Assembly: GCA_008638375.1 (NCBI GenBank)
Contig: CM018038.1
Location: forward strand, 14,344,515 to 14,408,514
Length of the DNA: 64,000 nt
DNA from: Nyssa sinensis
Taxonomy: Eukaryota; Streptophyta; Magnoliopsida; Cornales; Nyssaceae
Reading direction: 5' to 3'
This document shows positions 22,573 through 35,584 of the stretch, piece by piece. Positions within the stretch are counted from its first letter, which is position 1. Each line of letters starts with the position of its first letter. Under the pieces are notes generated by a model. That model worked only from the letters and a program-made list of their open reading frames with translations. It made no database searches and had not been told where the DNA came from. The translations under genes and the position numbers were made by a program.

Positions 22573-25174
22573 CAGAGACTCTGTAATGTAGGGCACGTCT
22601 TTCTTAATTTTATTGCCTTAACAAATTTGTCCACCGAAGAAGATGGGCGTGAATGCGATTGTGTGAAGATTTGCTGATAGAACACAAACGACCGTGGAGA
22701 TTCCATATCACCCACAGTCAAAATTAGGCTTCTGTCTTTTATTTGTATGTCTATGTTTGGTAAGTTTTGTTGATAGTTTAGAAAGTTGGTGATGAATCAG
22801 ACATTGAGTTATTTAAGAAATAAGTCTTTCACGTTAAATAATGAAATATCATAGAAAAGTAAAGGTTATTTAAAAATTAAGAGAAATTTCTAACGAGTAT
22901 AAGTTTATAAAGATGTTATGATGATGGCACAAAACTTAAAAAGTACTACTTAATATTTGATGTATAAGGTATGTAGAGAGTACAATATCAAGAATGTGTT
23001 GGAAAGCTATTTATAGTACTTTCAGTATATGAGATAATTAGAAAATGATATCATCAATAATAGACTGATTACGTAAGTAAATACAGTCTAAAATATAAGA
23101 TAATTAAAAGTATATGCCGAAAGATAGGAGAAGGTGATACAAGAATTAAGGAATCTTGCTAGAAGGTTCCATGTTTTTCACGCATAACTGATGCGACCAA
23201 CACACTAACAGAACCTAATACTTAACCTCCATGCCACAAAACCATAGGCATCCCGATTAGTGGGTTTATAATCCATTTCTATGCTATAGCTGCACACCAA
23301 ATAATGAGAGTCTCCTAAAAATCTGCCGTCAAGTCTTTAGGCAATCTTGAGATGGAAGGGTAAGGTTTCCTTGAGGTAGCTTTGGGAGCCTAGATAGACT
23401 GGACCAAGCTTAGTCCTGCTTTACAGCAGTAAATCTAGAAACTAAAAGTAGTTGAACCAAGTTTAAGCGCGCAATAGTGGGTTGACTAATAGTTAGAACC
23501 TCGGTCTAAAGTTGCTTCACCGTTCGAGTTATGCATGTCAGATCATGGCTATGCCATGTGTTAGAATTTGGATCAATGACCTGACATCCAAATTATATTT
23601 TGTCTTGATTTATCAGCTTATTGAAAATTTTCACATGACAAGTTGTGGTCGAAGTAAATCAAGTACCTACAAATTTATATATCACATGTAAGTGTAAAGT
23701 TGTTTAAGTTTGTCTCGATAAAATAAACAAGTTTCATACTGTAATCAAACTTAATTTGTTTATTTTTCAAATTAATCTTAAACAAGCTTCAAATTGAGTT
23801 AAATTTAAATAACTTGATTTTTTATATGATATTAAATTATTTATTGAAAAAACCAAGTTTTTTCCCACAATCCTAAATGAACTGAGTTCCATGCCTAAAA
23901 TAATATTATTATGAAATAAACAAATTAACTCCCAAACCATTATGTCAGTCATAGCAAGTAGCCCATAAATTAGATTTAAATAAGGTAGCTAGAATTAACA
24001 AATAACAAGTACAGAATATTTATACATTATACTTGTACAAGTAATTAAATACCAGTAACAACTAACAGCATAAGTTTAAAGAGTGTATATTAAGAATTGT
24101 TTCTATGTATTATCTAATTGATGCTTCCAAACGAGACATGTAAATAAAACAAGACACACAGCTTGGCTTGATAAAGCAAGATCAACTCTGGAAATAGTGC
24201 TTATATATAATAATACATGCGTGTATGTTTATATGTGTGTGTAGTTTAGTGGGAGATTAATGAAATGGTGCAGCACTAGAGAGCATACTTTAGTGGTTGA
24301 CCTCGTGCTTACTTCAGCCATGAATGTGCTTAACAGACAAAAGTTGTGGAAAAACCCAAACCCCTTTTGGGCTCTCTACCAACCCTTTTCCCCCACTAAC
24401 CACCACTCCCACCCCACAATTAGTAGCTCTTTTGGTTGTTTGTTACTACTTTGTACCTTCTCTCTCTTTTACCTTCCACCATTTATTTCAACAACAATGA
24501 TATGTTTTTCAATTTATGAGTACTGGATTTATTAATATATTTAGAAGGCATTAATGGGAGTAGTAAGAACATTGAAAAAATCTATCATTTTCAGATATAA
24601 AGCAAGAATTTTGATTTTTTTTTTTTGTTTTGTTTGGGTATAACGATCTTCGAACTTTAACTGCGTATTCAAAAAAAAACTTTATCCTCTCAAATAAAAT
24701 CTCATACTATAAAAATCCCAAACTCTTAAAACAGTTACTTTTTTTTCCTCCTACACACACACACACATATATCCAATTTTTTCCCTTTTATAATGTACGT
24801 GTTCATAAAAAAAATATGCTTCCGTATTAATATATCCCAGCTCCCATACCGTAAGGTGGCCCACCATTTTAATGATAAGTTAGTGGGCCAGTTCTTGAGT
24901 TGGGCACTATTAACCAATCAGTCCAAAAGGGGCTCAACTTTTTGCAATTTCAACACCTTTTGCTATCTGTAATCTGCTTGCGAAATTGGGTTGATGTGCC
25001 AAATGGATCAGAATCATCCTAATTAGTGCAATTTGAGAGCCTCAAGTTGGTTACATTGGTCCGTCAAACATGGTGTTTTGTTGTATGGGGAGGTCAAGAT
25101 TGAGCTCTCATGTCCTTTCTTTTAAGGCCATTTTCAATATATTCTCACACTTTTTTTCTCTTAAAAGACAATGA

Positions 25175-25177
25175 TAC

Positions 25178-25227
<50 letters not shown>
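25175..25227. repeat. compound (TA)n(GA)n microsatellite
   Basis: A TA run at about 25175-25195 is joined to a GA run ending at 25227. Confidence 0.9.
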
Positions 25228-25228
<1 letters not shown>

Positions 25229-25441
25229 CAAATTTGAAAAAGATAGAATACAAAAGCAAAGGCTCTCACTCCCTTGCACAATGGTCGTCTATTAAACTGT
25301 ACACACCGTAAGCAATGTGGATAAGCCGAAGCTAAGTACCAGATATTCATTAACATTGTGTTGAACCCCCACTAGTCTGTAACTTCACTGGCCCTATATT
25401 GCTTGCATTATCCGACCCAAGTGACACTCGTGTCATGAGAT

Positions 25442-25456
25442 ACACACACACACACG

Positions 25457-25512
<56 letters not shown>
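25442..25512. repeat. compound (CA)n(TA)n(GA)n microsatellite
   Basis: CA (25442-25455), TA (25457-25474) and GA (25475-25512) runs occur in series. Confidence 0.9.
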
Positions 25513-25513
<1 letters not shown>

Positions 25514-26915
25514 GGCCATGGGCCTGTGCAAGAGAAAAAACATTGGGTTTGGTCCACTTTCACCTACAAACAGTTAGACATGGATTGAAAAGGCAGACTT
25601 GATTCCCATCACTTAAATTCAATTGCATAGTCAGATCCCACTCTTGATGATAAGCTTGCTTTTACCATCCTGCCAGAAAGAATTCCAACAAAGATGGCAG
25701 ATAACCCTTCTAATTATTACACACAACACACACAGACTGCTTTCCCTTGGGGGGAGTTGGCAAACCCAGGGGTATGACAAATCATCAAATGATGGATCCC
25801 ATTCCCACCCACAAAGGAAAAAAATTGTCCCCAAGACATAAAAATTGTTCCAACAACAAATCATCATAAAGGTAGTCTCTAGTCCATGGACTTATAGATG
25901 ACCGTGTTTACCCCGGGATGTTGGACATAAATGTATCAGATAGAAAGAGAGCGAGAATCAGATCGGGACGATCCTGGTTAAACTCATCTGCTGAACGTAA
26001 TCCACGTAGTGGAGAGGGGGAAAGGGTAGTTGTACAATACTTTCCATACATATTCATTAATAGGCCTCACTATCAAACTGATCATTCCACATTCAGGGGG
26101 AAAAAAAAAGTCTTAGTCTCTAATCCGTGCATATTTTCCATTTATTACCCATCTCACATTTGCTAACAATAACAATCATAAACTCAACAGTCAGGTGCTG
26201 AAAAGAAGTCTGGAAGAAAAAAAACACAACATTTCAAGAGAGAGAGAGATGTATCATTATGGGCAGTTGTTTCACCAGCTCGAGCTTCAAGTCTTCAAAC
26301 TAACAATTGAATAAAAATAAGCAGACTTGATTCTATTAAAAGGGAGAAATACTTGTCCTCGACCCATGGCATAATAGAAAAATGATCAAATTTCAAGAGT
26401 CTTAACCTCCCAAATTATCAAAAACCTTCTCTAATTCTTCAATGTAGAAAAAATTTGATCCAGAGTTATAGCAAATGTCTAATCAATCTTTTGTGCAGCT
26501 CAACGATCCTCCCCTCATAACCTCTGGAAGCCTTCTTTATGAAATGAACATGAAAGCAGAAAGAAACATAACATTTAAAAGTGTACTAATACAACAACAT
26601 TGGATGGTCCAATACCTTACCGCGACATCCATCTTCCACAACTAGTGCTTCCTTCAACCGTATGGAAGAACCACAAAGCACAGAAGTAAACAGGTGCTCT
26701 ACAGTGCTTCCGCTATGAATGGCCATTCCAATAGCTTAAGACAACAAAAGATGTGGCATACTCGTCTTTGTTTAACAAAGACTGCAGGAACCTTCATGTG
26801 GATCATAAAAGCTACCTGCCATATCCAACTTCCCCACAAAAGACACGGCTTATAATTTGGTTGGAACTTGGAAGCCACTGTAGGAACAGATGAAACATCT
26901 TCTCATATTCCAAGT

Positions 26916-29270
26916 TTACTGGATCTTCACAAAATTCGGTAGATCAGCCCTTGGCCCTTCAAGAGACCGATACATGTACAATATGTCAACAAATTCATCC
27001 CTCTCCTCCTCTCTTCCATCCCCATTAATTACTTCCACTACCAGAAGGGGCATTTGTTGAGCAAGCTCCTTGCAACCTTGGCGAGTTAAACTACATGCAG
27101 ACATCCAGAGAAATCTCATGTTGTAATAGTGGTGCAAACCAGAGTGCAAAGCAGTATCTCCAAAGGGGCTATCTCTGATCTCAAGTTTTTGTAATCTAGG
27201 GCAACCCTCAAGCACATGTTTCAGCCCCATATCACTGTCTCCGGCAAAAGCAACTGACAAGGTCCGAACCAATTTCCCATATTGTCCAATATAACTGAAT
27301 GCCTTATCAGTTAGTAAACCAGATATAGCCAGCCGAGTGAGCTTCTTACAGTTCTTGACAATGGCACCAAAACCCTCATCCATTGGCTCATCAGTGATGT
27401 GGTCAGGCCGGTGTCGCCCCATTATGCAGAGGCGGAATACCACAAGATCTGGACAATTCTTAGACATGGCAATGACAGCTGCATTTGTCATTCGTTGGCA
27501 GAAATACAAAAGAGATTGCAGTTTCCTACATCCCTCAGAAATTGCAAGGAGACCCACTTCAGAAACAGGGCCCTCGCTATCCTCCCTAGCATGAATAGGA
27601 AAAACCCGAAGCTCACGGAGATCCTTACATGTTGCAGCCACCACCTGAAGTCCTTCATCACATACTGAATCAAGTACCTGCAGAAAGTGATTGTCAACTT
27701 CAGAACCGAAATTTTGGTCAGAAAATTTGTTAAAAACTTAAGAACACACCAATCACATACCCAGAAAATCTGAAGTTTATGACAGTGACGGATAACTGAT
27801 CTAAGTTGTTCAGCATCAATGTTGGCATAGCTAAAATTTAGAGATGTGAGATTAGCACAGACTGGATAGATTAAAGGCAGATAATCTGCTATAATTTCCC
27901 TGAATCCTGAGAGACAAACAAGTGATCTGGACGCAGCAAAAGCAGAGACATAATCCGGTTCTTGGTCACCCTGAGCAACAATCTCTGAGGAGCTAAATGA
28001 GCCTGTTCCAAGATGTGTTAGCTGTGGAGCTTGAATCATTAGACTATAAAGTTGCCCAATGGAAACATATCGGTTCAAACTAAGTTTCTTCAGTGAAGGC
28101 GATCTTGCCACCAGTCGCTCCAATGCCTCAAAATTTATCGGGCAGTCAACACAATCAAAGATAAGAGATTCAAGAGAAGTGCCCTCCTCTGGAAAACAAG
28201 AAATCCAATCCACCTCATCATCTCTAACTTCATCGTCGATCAGATCAAGCACTCGAAGTTGCCTGATACACAATCATTTCATCATGCACAAGGAAATCAC
28301 ACAATTTTCCCAATATAAATTTACACCATTACAACTTAGATCCTTAATTGATTTTGAAGAGAGCCAAACTCGGAATCAGGGTTTGAAGCAAGCATTCAAG
28401 TTGTCTGAGAAATACATAAACACGCATATACGTATATAATCACACAAATTTCCAGTGCAACTCACATCATTCTTAATCATCCAATACTTTCTTAAGAAAG
28501 GCAAAATGCAAAGTGACAGAGTAAAACCACAAAAAACCACAATTCATATCAAATCGATTACAGATCTAGACATAAAACAGATAACATAAAACTAACCCAT
28601 AAGAATTAGCAACATAAACAGATCTGAAAGGTCATTGGCATGAGAAATGAAAAACCCTAGAATTATTCACTGACCTGCACTTGCTGGCAATGATAGCGAG
28701 CCCACTAGTACCAAACCCGTCGCAGCAGACGAGCACGAGCTCTTTGAATGAAGACAACGAGTGAGCTAGAATTCCAAGATCTTCGTCCGTGACGGACATT
28801 CGCTTGAGGTGGAGCTTCTCGAGCGCAGGGTAGGAATAAGCCATGGCAGCGACCCAAGGAGTGAAGTGCGCACCCCAATTGGGGGGCATAAGGTTGAAGT
28901 CGGCGAACCTCGGCTTGCCCTTAAGCGTCACCGACAGGACCCGCAGGAACCTCTCGGTGACCCGACGGGGCGACACCGAGTAGCAGTTCCCGATGAAGAG
29001 GTCCAATCGGGTGAGCGCTTCAACACGGTACCACGACTTACACACCAGAGACGCGGCGTTCCGGTCGCGCCGAGAGGTCAGAAACATAAGCACGTTTTCG
29101 AGAACATTCTCGAGTACTTGATCTGGGTATGGCGACACATACTCGCCGCCGCCACCTGGGACGGGGCTAGTCCGAGATATGTTGGAGGATGTCTCAGTGG
29201 CGTCGCCGCCGAGATCCGACGGCGACGCGCTGTCGTCGTCTTCGGACATTTCCGATCGATCCTCTCTCAT
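26916..29270 (-). CDS. AFB5: auxin-receptor F-box protein, AFB4/AFB5 clade, 3 exons, 619 aa
   Basis: Exons on the minus strand: 29270-28675, 28262-27761, 27677-26916, all GT/AG, ending in TAA. This three-exon layout and 619-aa length match Arabidopsis AFB5. Residues 1 to about 48 form an acidic, Ser/Gly-rich N-terminal extension found in AFB4/5 but not in TIR1. The F-box lies at about 48-90 ([16 protein letters not shown], then [10 protein letters not shown]) and should bind the SKP1-like subunit of an SCF ubiquitin ligase. Leucine-rich repeats fill the rest, including [20 protein letters not shown] and [12 protein letters not shown], ending [19 protein letters not shown]. The family is nuclear; with auxin (or picloram for this clade) it recruits Aux/IAA repressors for degradation. 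No frame damage is seen. AFB4 versus AFB5 cannot be separated by eye. Confidence 0.95.
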
Positions 29271-29420
29271 GGGTCGCTATATCTCTGATCTGTGGGTCGT
29301 CTGGTATGATAAAAGATCGAATCTATCTTCGGATCATAGATAGCATCAGGCGGGGAAGTTAGATAAGAGAATCAAAGATTATAAATTTGTAGAGAGAGAG
29401 AGAGAAAGAAGGATTTTTTT
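29271..29420 (-). promoter_or_regulatory. 5' leader / proximal promoter of the AFB gene
   Basis: On the minus strand this stretch has a CT-rich tract (the complement of GAGAGAGAGAGAGAGAAAGAAGG at about 29392-29412). Such tracts are common in plant leaders and bind GAGA-type factors. The start site is not resolved and no convincing TATA box is visible nearby. Confidence 0.4.
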
Positions 29421-30612
29421 TTCCCTTTTTTTTTTAGATAAATTGGTGACAAGAAGCAGAGAGTCCACACTGTGCACACTCAGCTGTCTCTCTGCATTGG
29501 GATTCTCCATGACTGTCTATTCTCACCTGCAATATCCAATGGCCCTCCACACTTCCCCCCATTATTTGGGGATTTTCCTTCTGTCTTTTATTTTACCTTT
29601 TAAATTCCCTTACATGAAATTGTACTAAATACTAGTAATTGAGTGCATATTGCACACTCAGATGTTCTGTCATTTTGTATTTAGGAAAGCTTAGTTGAGT
29701 TAACCGAACCGATCTGAATAGTTTAATTCGATTTAACCTTAGACTTTAATAACATTTTATGCAAATGCCCAGAAAATTGAAAACTGAAACTACAATAGGC
29801 ACCTTGACCTATAATTCTAGCTTTGATTAAGCCACTTCGCATGCTTGCGAAGATACACAACTAAAGGATATACTTACAGCATAATAAATAAAATTAAAAT
29901 ACGCAGTGATAAATCTAGGCCATATATTTAAGTAGCCAAAAATACAAAATTATGTCTAAAATATAAGGATGTGATGTGTGTGTGTGTGAGAGAGAGAGAG
30001 AGAAAAAAAGAGAGAGAGATTAATTTTATTATTTAAAATGCTAGTGAGGAGAAAGAAAATTATTTTTATGGTTTGGTTATACATCAAAAAACCTAATTAT
30101 TACATTCAGAAGGAGAAGATCTAGTTAGTACCACTGCATAAAAAAAATTAAGAAAAAAAAATGAAAAAGGGTATAAAGGAAAAAAAAGAAGGAAGAAATA
30201 ATTAATTATTAAAAAATTAAAAAAAAATGACTATGTATATTCTATAAAGAGAGGTCACATTACATAATTAAATAGAAACAAAAGATTTGTGACTTGTATA
30301 TATCTCACTTATGTCAATTTTTGAACACTTTGATCTCTTACGATTACAATTTCATATTACAAGAATTTCTATTACGTTCTATAAAAGAAATTGTATTATA
30401 AATAATTTGATGAGAGTAAATTGGTTATTTTTTTTTGTAATTTTATCATATTTTTTTAAGAATTCAGTATATAAAATCATTTTAATAAAAAAAAATTAAG
30501 CGAGAATTATCAATTATGAGTCTTTTTACATATTTAGCTGTCGATGTAAACTTTTAATATGTAATATCACCCCAAATCACATACTTAGTAGTTTGCTATA
30601 AATATATATATA

Positions 30613-31111
30613 TAGGGATTTCAATTTGTGTTATCGTGTCGTGTTAAGGTCGTATCAAAACATACATATTTAAAAATATTTGTGAACCTTAACTCGACAT
30701 TATTAACTAATCGAATCAAATTTCAAAACCCAAATCCAACCCATTTATTAAACAGATTACACATGTCGACACACTTGAAAATTACTTATCTTTTAATATG
30801 TATAGATAATTCTCAAGTTTAGTAACTTTGGATATAGGCCAAATCAAAGTAGAAACCTCTTTTATAAATAAAAAATCTCAAAACCTTAATAAATATTTGA
30901 TATGAGACGAATTACCTTAACTCATAATATATTTTATAATTAAACGTGTTTAGTCGTGTTAAACGGGTTGACACTAATAAAACTCAAAGACGACCTATTT
31001 ATTAATCGTATTATACGTGTCAATTCGTTTATAACTTAAACTCATTTATGCTAAACTTAAATTTGTTAAATTCGTATCGTATCCAAATTGTATTAAAAAT
31101 TGACACTTCTA
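30613..31111. mobile_element. decayed hAT-type MITE (GTGTCGTGTT family)
   Basis: The left end is TAGGGATTTCAATTTGTGTT followed by ATCGTGTCGTGTTAAGG. The right end is AAAATTGACACTTCTA, and AAACGGGTTGACAC is internal. These motifs match those of the better-preserved element at 45748-46371, which has the same terminal TAG-GTGTCAA / TTGACAC-CTA pattern. No clear 8-bp duplication remains. Confidence 0.55.
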
Positions 31112-34100
31112 CAGAATTTTGAGGTTAAGGTCAGGATGTTTTAGTAAAATATTAAATACGATGGATAAATGTGTAAACCGCAAAATGAATTGGAGTCTAA
31201 ACAAATAAAATAATTGAAAGTACTTCACAATAATTTCTTGTTATGTAAACAGAAGGACTTTCAACTCCCCATGTCAAAAGATGAAATAAACAGTTGTCGG
31301 GGTAAAATATGCACTGTATCTCACATATTTTTGCTTGTGTCATCCATTGCACTCTCAATTAATGAATAATTTTTTTCAATTTTGAAGAAAAAAGTTCACC
31401 CGAGCTATTTTACAATTGTAAAAAAAATTATTCAACGAGTTGCCGATTTAATGATTTTGATGGTGAAATAATAGGTTAATATTGTTGTATACGTGACTTT
31501 TAATCTGTCCCTAAAATTAATGAATAATTGCTCGCAATAGTAAATTTAATAGAATGAAGAATGATGCAACTCGCGTAGATTGGATTTTTGTTGAATCGCG
31601 TCTAACTTATAAGATGGTAAGTCCAAGCCCGGCACGAGCTCAACCTTGAATTCAAATAATCTAACTTGAGCCCAAACCCGAACCAAAGTTCAATATATTG
31701 AGTTGAGCCCAAGCCGACACAAATCAAGTAATAGTGTCAAGTAACATTTGCACTGAATAATGAAATTTGGTTTTTTTTTTTTTCTTCTTTATTTTTGGCC
31801 CGCTTGTTTGTGAGTTGTTATATATTTACATAAAATGATAGAAACAAAATTATATATAATTGGCATTAATGATTGACTTGTATTTCTTAATTATATATAT
31901 ATATATATGTATATTTTTTTGTTCGGGCTCAAATTTTTTAAGTTTTAGCAGTCTAATCCAAAATTAAGTTGGATTTAATTTTTGTAGCTCAGACTCATCT
32001 CAAACATAAAAAATATCAATCAAAAGTCTTAAAATTTTTAAATTAAATTCAAGTTCTCTTAATTCAACTGTCAAAGTCGCGCACTAAACAACTGCACGCA
32101 TGGGAATAGATTCAACCTATGTTAATTTATCTATTATTTTATCCAAAAGAAAATAGAAAAGGGAGTGGATGTAATTTGAAGTCACTCTATTCAGGTGTTT
32201 GCTGAGGTTAACATCATTTGTCCTTATCATTTTGGATCTAACATCAAAAAAGAGTAATTTAATCATGTAAATATTTATTACTCATTGTAATGTAATTTTT
32301 ACTTTTTAACAACCCCATTACAACTTCCTAGTAGTTGTACAATTGAAACCAATCCTAAATTTAGATATCTTGAGTTCTATTATTACATTAAAAAAAAAAA
32401 AAGTTAGTTCAAACTGCGTCAAAAACCCTAAATCTCTTTTAGATTTTAGAGAAATTTGGTATGAATGTATCATACTCTTATTATATGAAATCAAAAGAAA
32501 TAATAAAATAATTTTGTGTTACATAGTTAATATTTATGATAAAATCTTTTTGTTGTATAGTAAAAATTTAGATAAATTTGATATAGTTATATATTTGTAA
32601 CATGAAATAATATCCTTTTATTTCGATATTGCCATGAATGTTTTTCTAACACATATAATGTCTTGCTCAAAATATTTTAATTAAAATAAATTTAATAAAT
32701 AAAATAAATATATAAATTTTGAAAATTAAACGGGTAACTCAATAGAAATCTGACTAATTTTCTTTTTACGAGATAGGGTTGGAGAATGGGTCTTCTGTCT
32801 CCAAACATCATCTCTACTATAATGTCAAGGAATTGGCTTCTAATTCTAACCAAATTTAATTTTAAAGCTTCAATTTCATGATTTCAAGCAAAACATAAGA
32901 GTTTCTCATTATTTTCATTTTAACAGAAAATTAGTAATAAAAAGATGAAAATAGGGTTCAAAATTCTTCTAAAGAGATGTGATTTTATTACTAATATGAT
33001 TTTTTAGTTAAGCTAGCTGACATATTCACTTCATTAAAAGAATTTATTCATCTCTATCACATGTTTATTTATTTACTTTTAAATTTGTCTAGTACATGTG
33101 CCCAGTACCCCTAGGAGTCTTGATTAATTTAGTATTACATCACATTAATAGTGTTTAATTTTTTTAACATGTGTTGATCAGCTTAAACCTTATCCCATGA
33201 ATATAATTTTCTTTTAATAGTATTTACTTGTAATGCAAAATTGGCTTGTAATGTTCTTCACAACTCACAAGAAATAGTAGAGTTTAGGCCCACCAAGGGA
33301 ACAATGATTTGGAGAAGCCTATCCTAAAGGACAGGGAAAAACTATTTAAAAAGTACTAAAGCTTTGCTTGTAATAGTAACTTGACTTAATATTATTTTTT
33401 TTTGGTAATGAGTCCATCAATAAGCTATTTTAAAATGAAAGGAGGGTTAGTAGGAATTTAATATCATTGGTTTTATCAATTAACTCAGGCTAATCTTAAA
33501 TGCATATAAGATATGATGTTTTAACTATTAGATGACTTAAAAACTAAAGATAATAAATAAAGATTTAATTCCTAAGTCATCCAATAGTTAAAACACTTAT
33601 TTTTATATACATTCGAGTTTATATTGGCATTACCTTTTTTAAAAAAGGGAGAGAATGTAAAGAAATGAAAAGTATATACAATAAGGGTGAGTAAAAATTT
33701 ACCCCACCTTCATTGCACACCTTTAGTAACGTAGGAATAAGGAGTTGTTTTACTTCTGTTAAAAAGAAAAATGATTTTTTGTACAACATAACAATTTGTA
33801 GTGATAAGTCAAGACGACACGTGAAAATATGCAACAATTTACTTGATGTATTATTGTTTCTAATCGACTTATTAACTTGTTCTTTCAAATTGAATAACAC
33901 TACTTAAAACACGTGTTAGTGTCATTAGTTATAACTTACAAATGAGTTCATAAACGAGTAATATAAGACACGACTTAATTCAAAAGCTACTCAAAGATTT
34001 TACTTGGTTTGGCTTTAGAAGTTTTTATCATGTTTCCATCAATCAAATATAATAATGAGTGTAAATTATATTAACATCTCCTCTAAAATTTATGACAATT

Positions 34101-35364
34101 ACACTAATCTCTTTTAAGATTTCTGAAATTACATTGTCCTCTTTTACTTAATCTGAAAATATACAGATAATCCTCTCTTGTTAAATTTTTTTCTTCAAAA
34201 TGACAAAACTACCCTTTTTATATTTCTTTTTTCAATTTTTAAAATTTTGATCAATTTTTAAAGGCATCCCCATTTTTTTAAAACAAAAAAACTCTTTATT
34301 ATTTCACTAAAAGCATTAAATTAATTAAACAGAAAAAATGTTATTTCTCTATATTTACGTAAGATTATAGAGAAAGTAGTTTAATTTCCAAGGTAGTGGG
34401 ACCATAATACACTTGGTTTTATTTGTTTTGATTGCTTCACATTTATGTGGAAACACTGCAGCACTGTGGCTTAAAGCAACTAGTATGATTATCTCATAAA
34501 TTTCATTAGGACATCAAAATATATAGTTTGGCCTGCAATATAAAGAAGATCTTCTACTGCTAATAATTAAAATAATAATAATAATAATAATATATAGGAA
34601 GGTTATCATTGACTCCACTTCAGTTATAAGCATGTAACCTCTTGACATGATTATGTTTCTAAATTACAGCATTTTCAATCAGTGCTTTGGAGCTTAATTC
34701 AAACATTTATTTCTGTCTTCCAAATGAATTAATTTTCATACATTGACAACCGAAGGAACAAAAAAAAATAAAAAACAATTTTTGTAATAGTGCATCTGTA
34801 CTTTTTCTTTTTATTTGTCACTTCATATAATACATAATCCATTATATTATCCACACACACACACATACACACATAAATGATCATATAATCACTTTTGCTA
34901 GCGGCTTTAAAAAAGAATGATATAATTCAACTAATATCACTACTTCAAATGTTATGAGATGCACTCGACCTCTCTCTATGTTATGTTTACATCTTATGTT
35001 TTGCAGAACCTATCTGTGTCTTGAGAAAGGCGATAGGCTGTGTTTGGCTAATAGGAGTTTGGAGTGTTTGAAATGGGTAATTTTTATTTTTTTCAAAACA
35101 GGTGGGATCTATCAAAATTATAATATTATTCACCTTGCGAGAGTGGTCTCCACTTCGCATTTCAGCTGAAATGGAGACCGACCCAATCCAACTCAGGTTA
35201 ATAGTCTAAAAATAACTTTTGTTGATTGGTGGATTACTAAGTAGGACGTTTGTATTGGGGTGACAATTATACGTAAAATGGGCAACTCTATATGGACTAG
35301 CAATAGTGTCATAAGAAGGAATCTCAAGATAATATGAAAAAAAATAATGTCTTATAACTCATTC

Positions 35365-35584
35365 AAATTTGCTCATATTCTGCCCACATATTTACGAGGA
35401 GTGTGATCCACCATTTATGAAGTCTATTGAAATTTTGATAAACATTGAAATTTTAATAAAATTCAGACATCAAAATTTATTTATTTTGTGCTCATATTCT
35501 CACAAGGAATAGGATCCGTATGTGGACTCCATAAATGGTGGATCACAATCCTTTCGAGTATGTGGACACAATATGAGTAAATTT
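35365..35584. mobile_element. inverted-repeat (fold-back) MITE
   Basis: Arms of about 60 bp at 35365-35424 and 35525-35584 are inverted copies. Both contain GTGATCCACCATTTATG and TCATATT, in opposite orientation. The 100-bp centre is AT-rich and has a second partial inverted pair (TCATATTCT). No coding capacity. Confidence 0.65.

Larger units (their letters stand above)
18250..26915. other. convergent intergenic region, no gene seen
   Basis: About 8.7 kb lie between the 3' end of PPOX1 and the 3' end of the minus-strand AFB gene. Apart from the tandem repeat and TRIM at 18.8-19.4 kb and several TA/GA microsatellites, I see only AT-rich sequence. The long frames here (for example 22269-22721 on the minus strand) run through microsatellites and have no family resemblance. 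The last few hundred bases should contain the AFB 3' UTR. Confidence 0.6.

Noticed and set aside
22269..22721. 150-aa minus-strand frame
   Set aside because: It runs through a TA/GA microsatellite (S-L-S-L then I-Y-I-Y) and has no family resemblance.
25110..25602. Frames with I-Y-I-Y and R-E-R-E runs
   Set aside because: Pure products of TA and GA microsatellites.
28809..29288. 159-aa plus-strand frame opposite the AFB first exon
   Set aside because: It is the GC-rich antisense shadow of the well-supported AFB exon 1.
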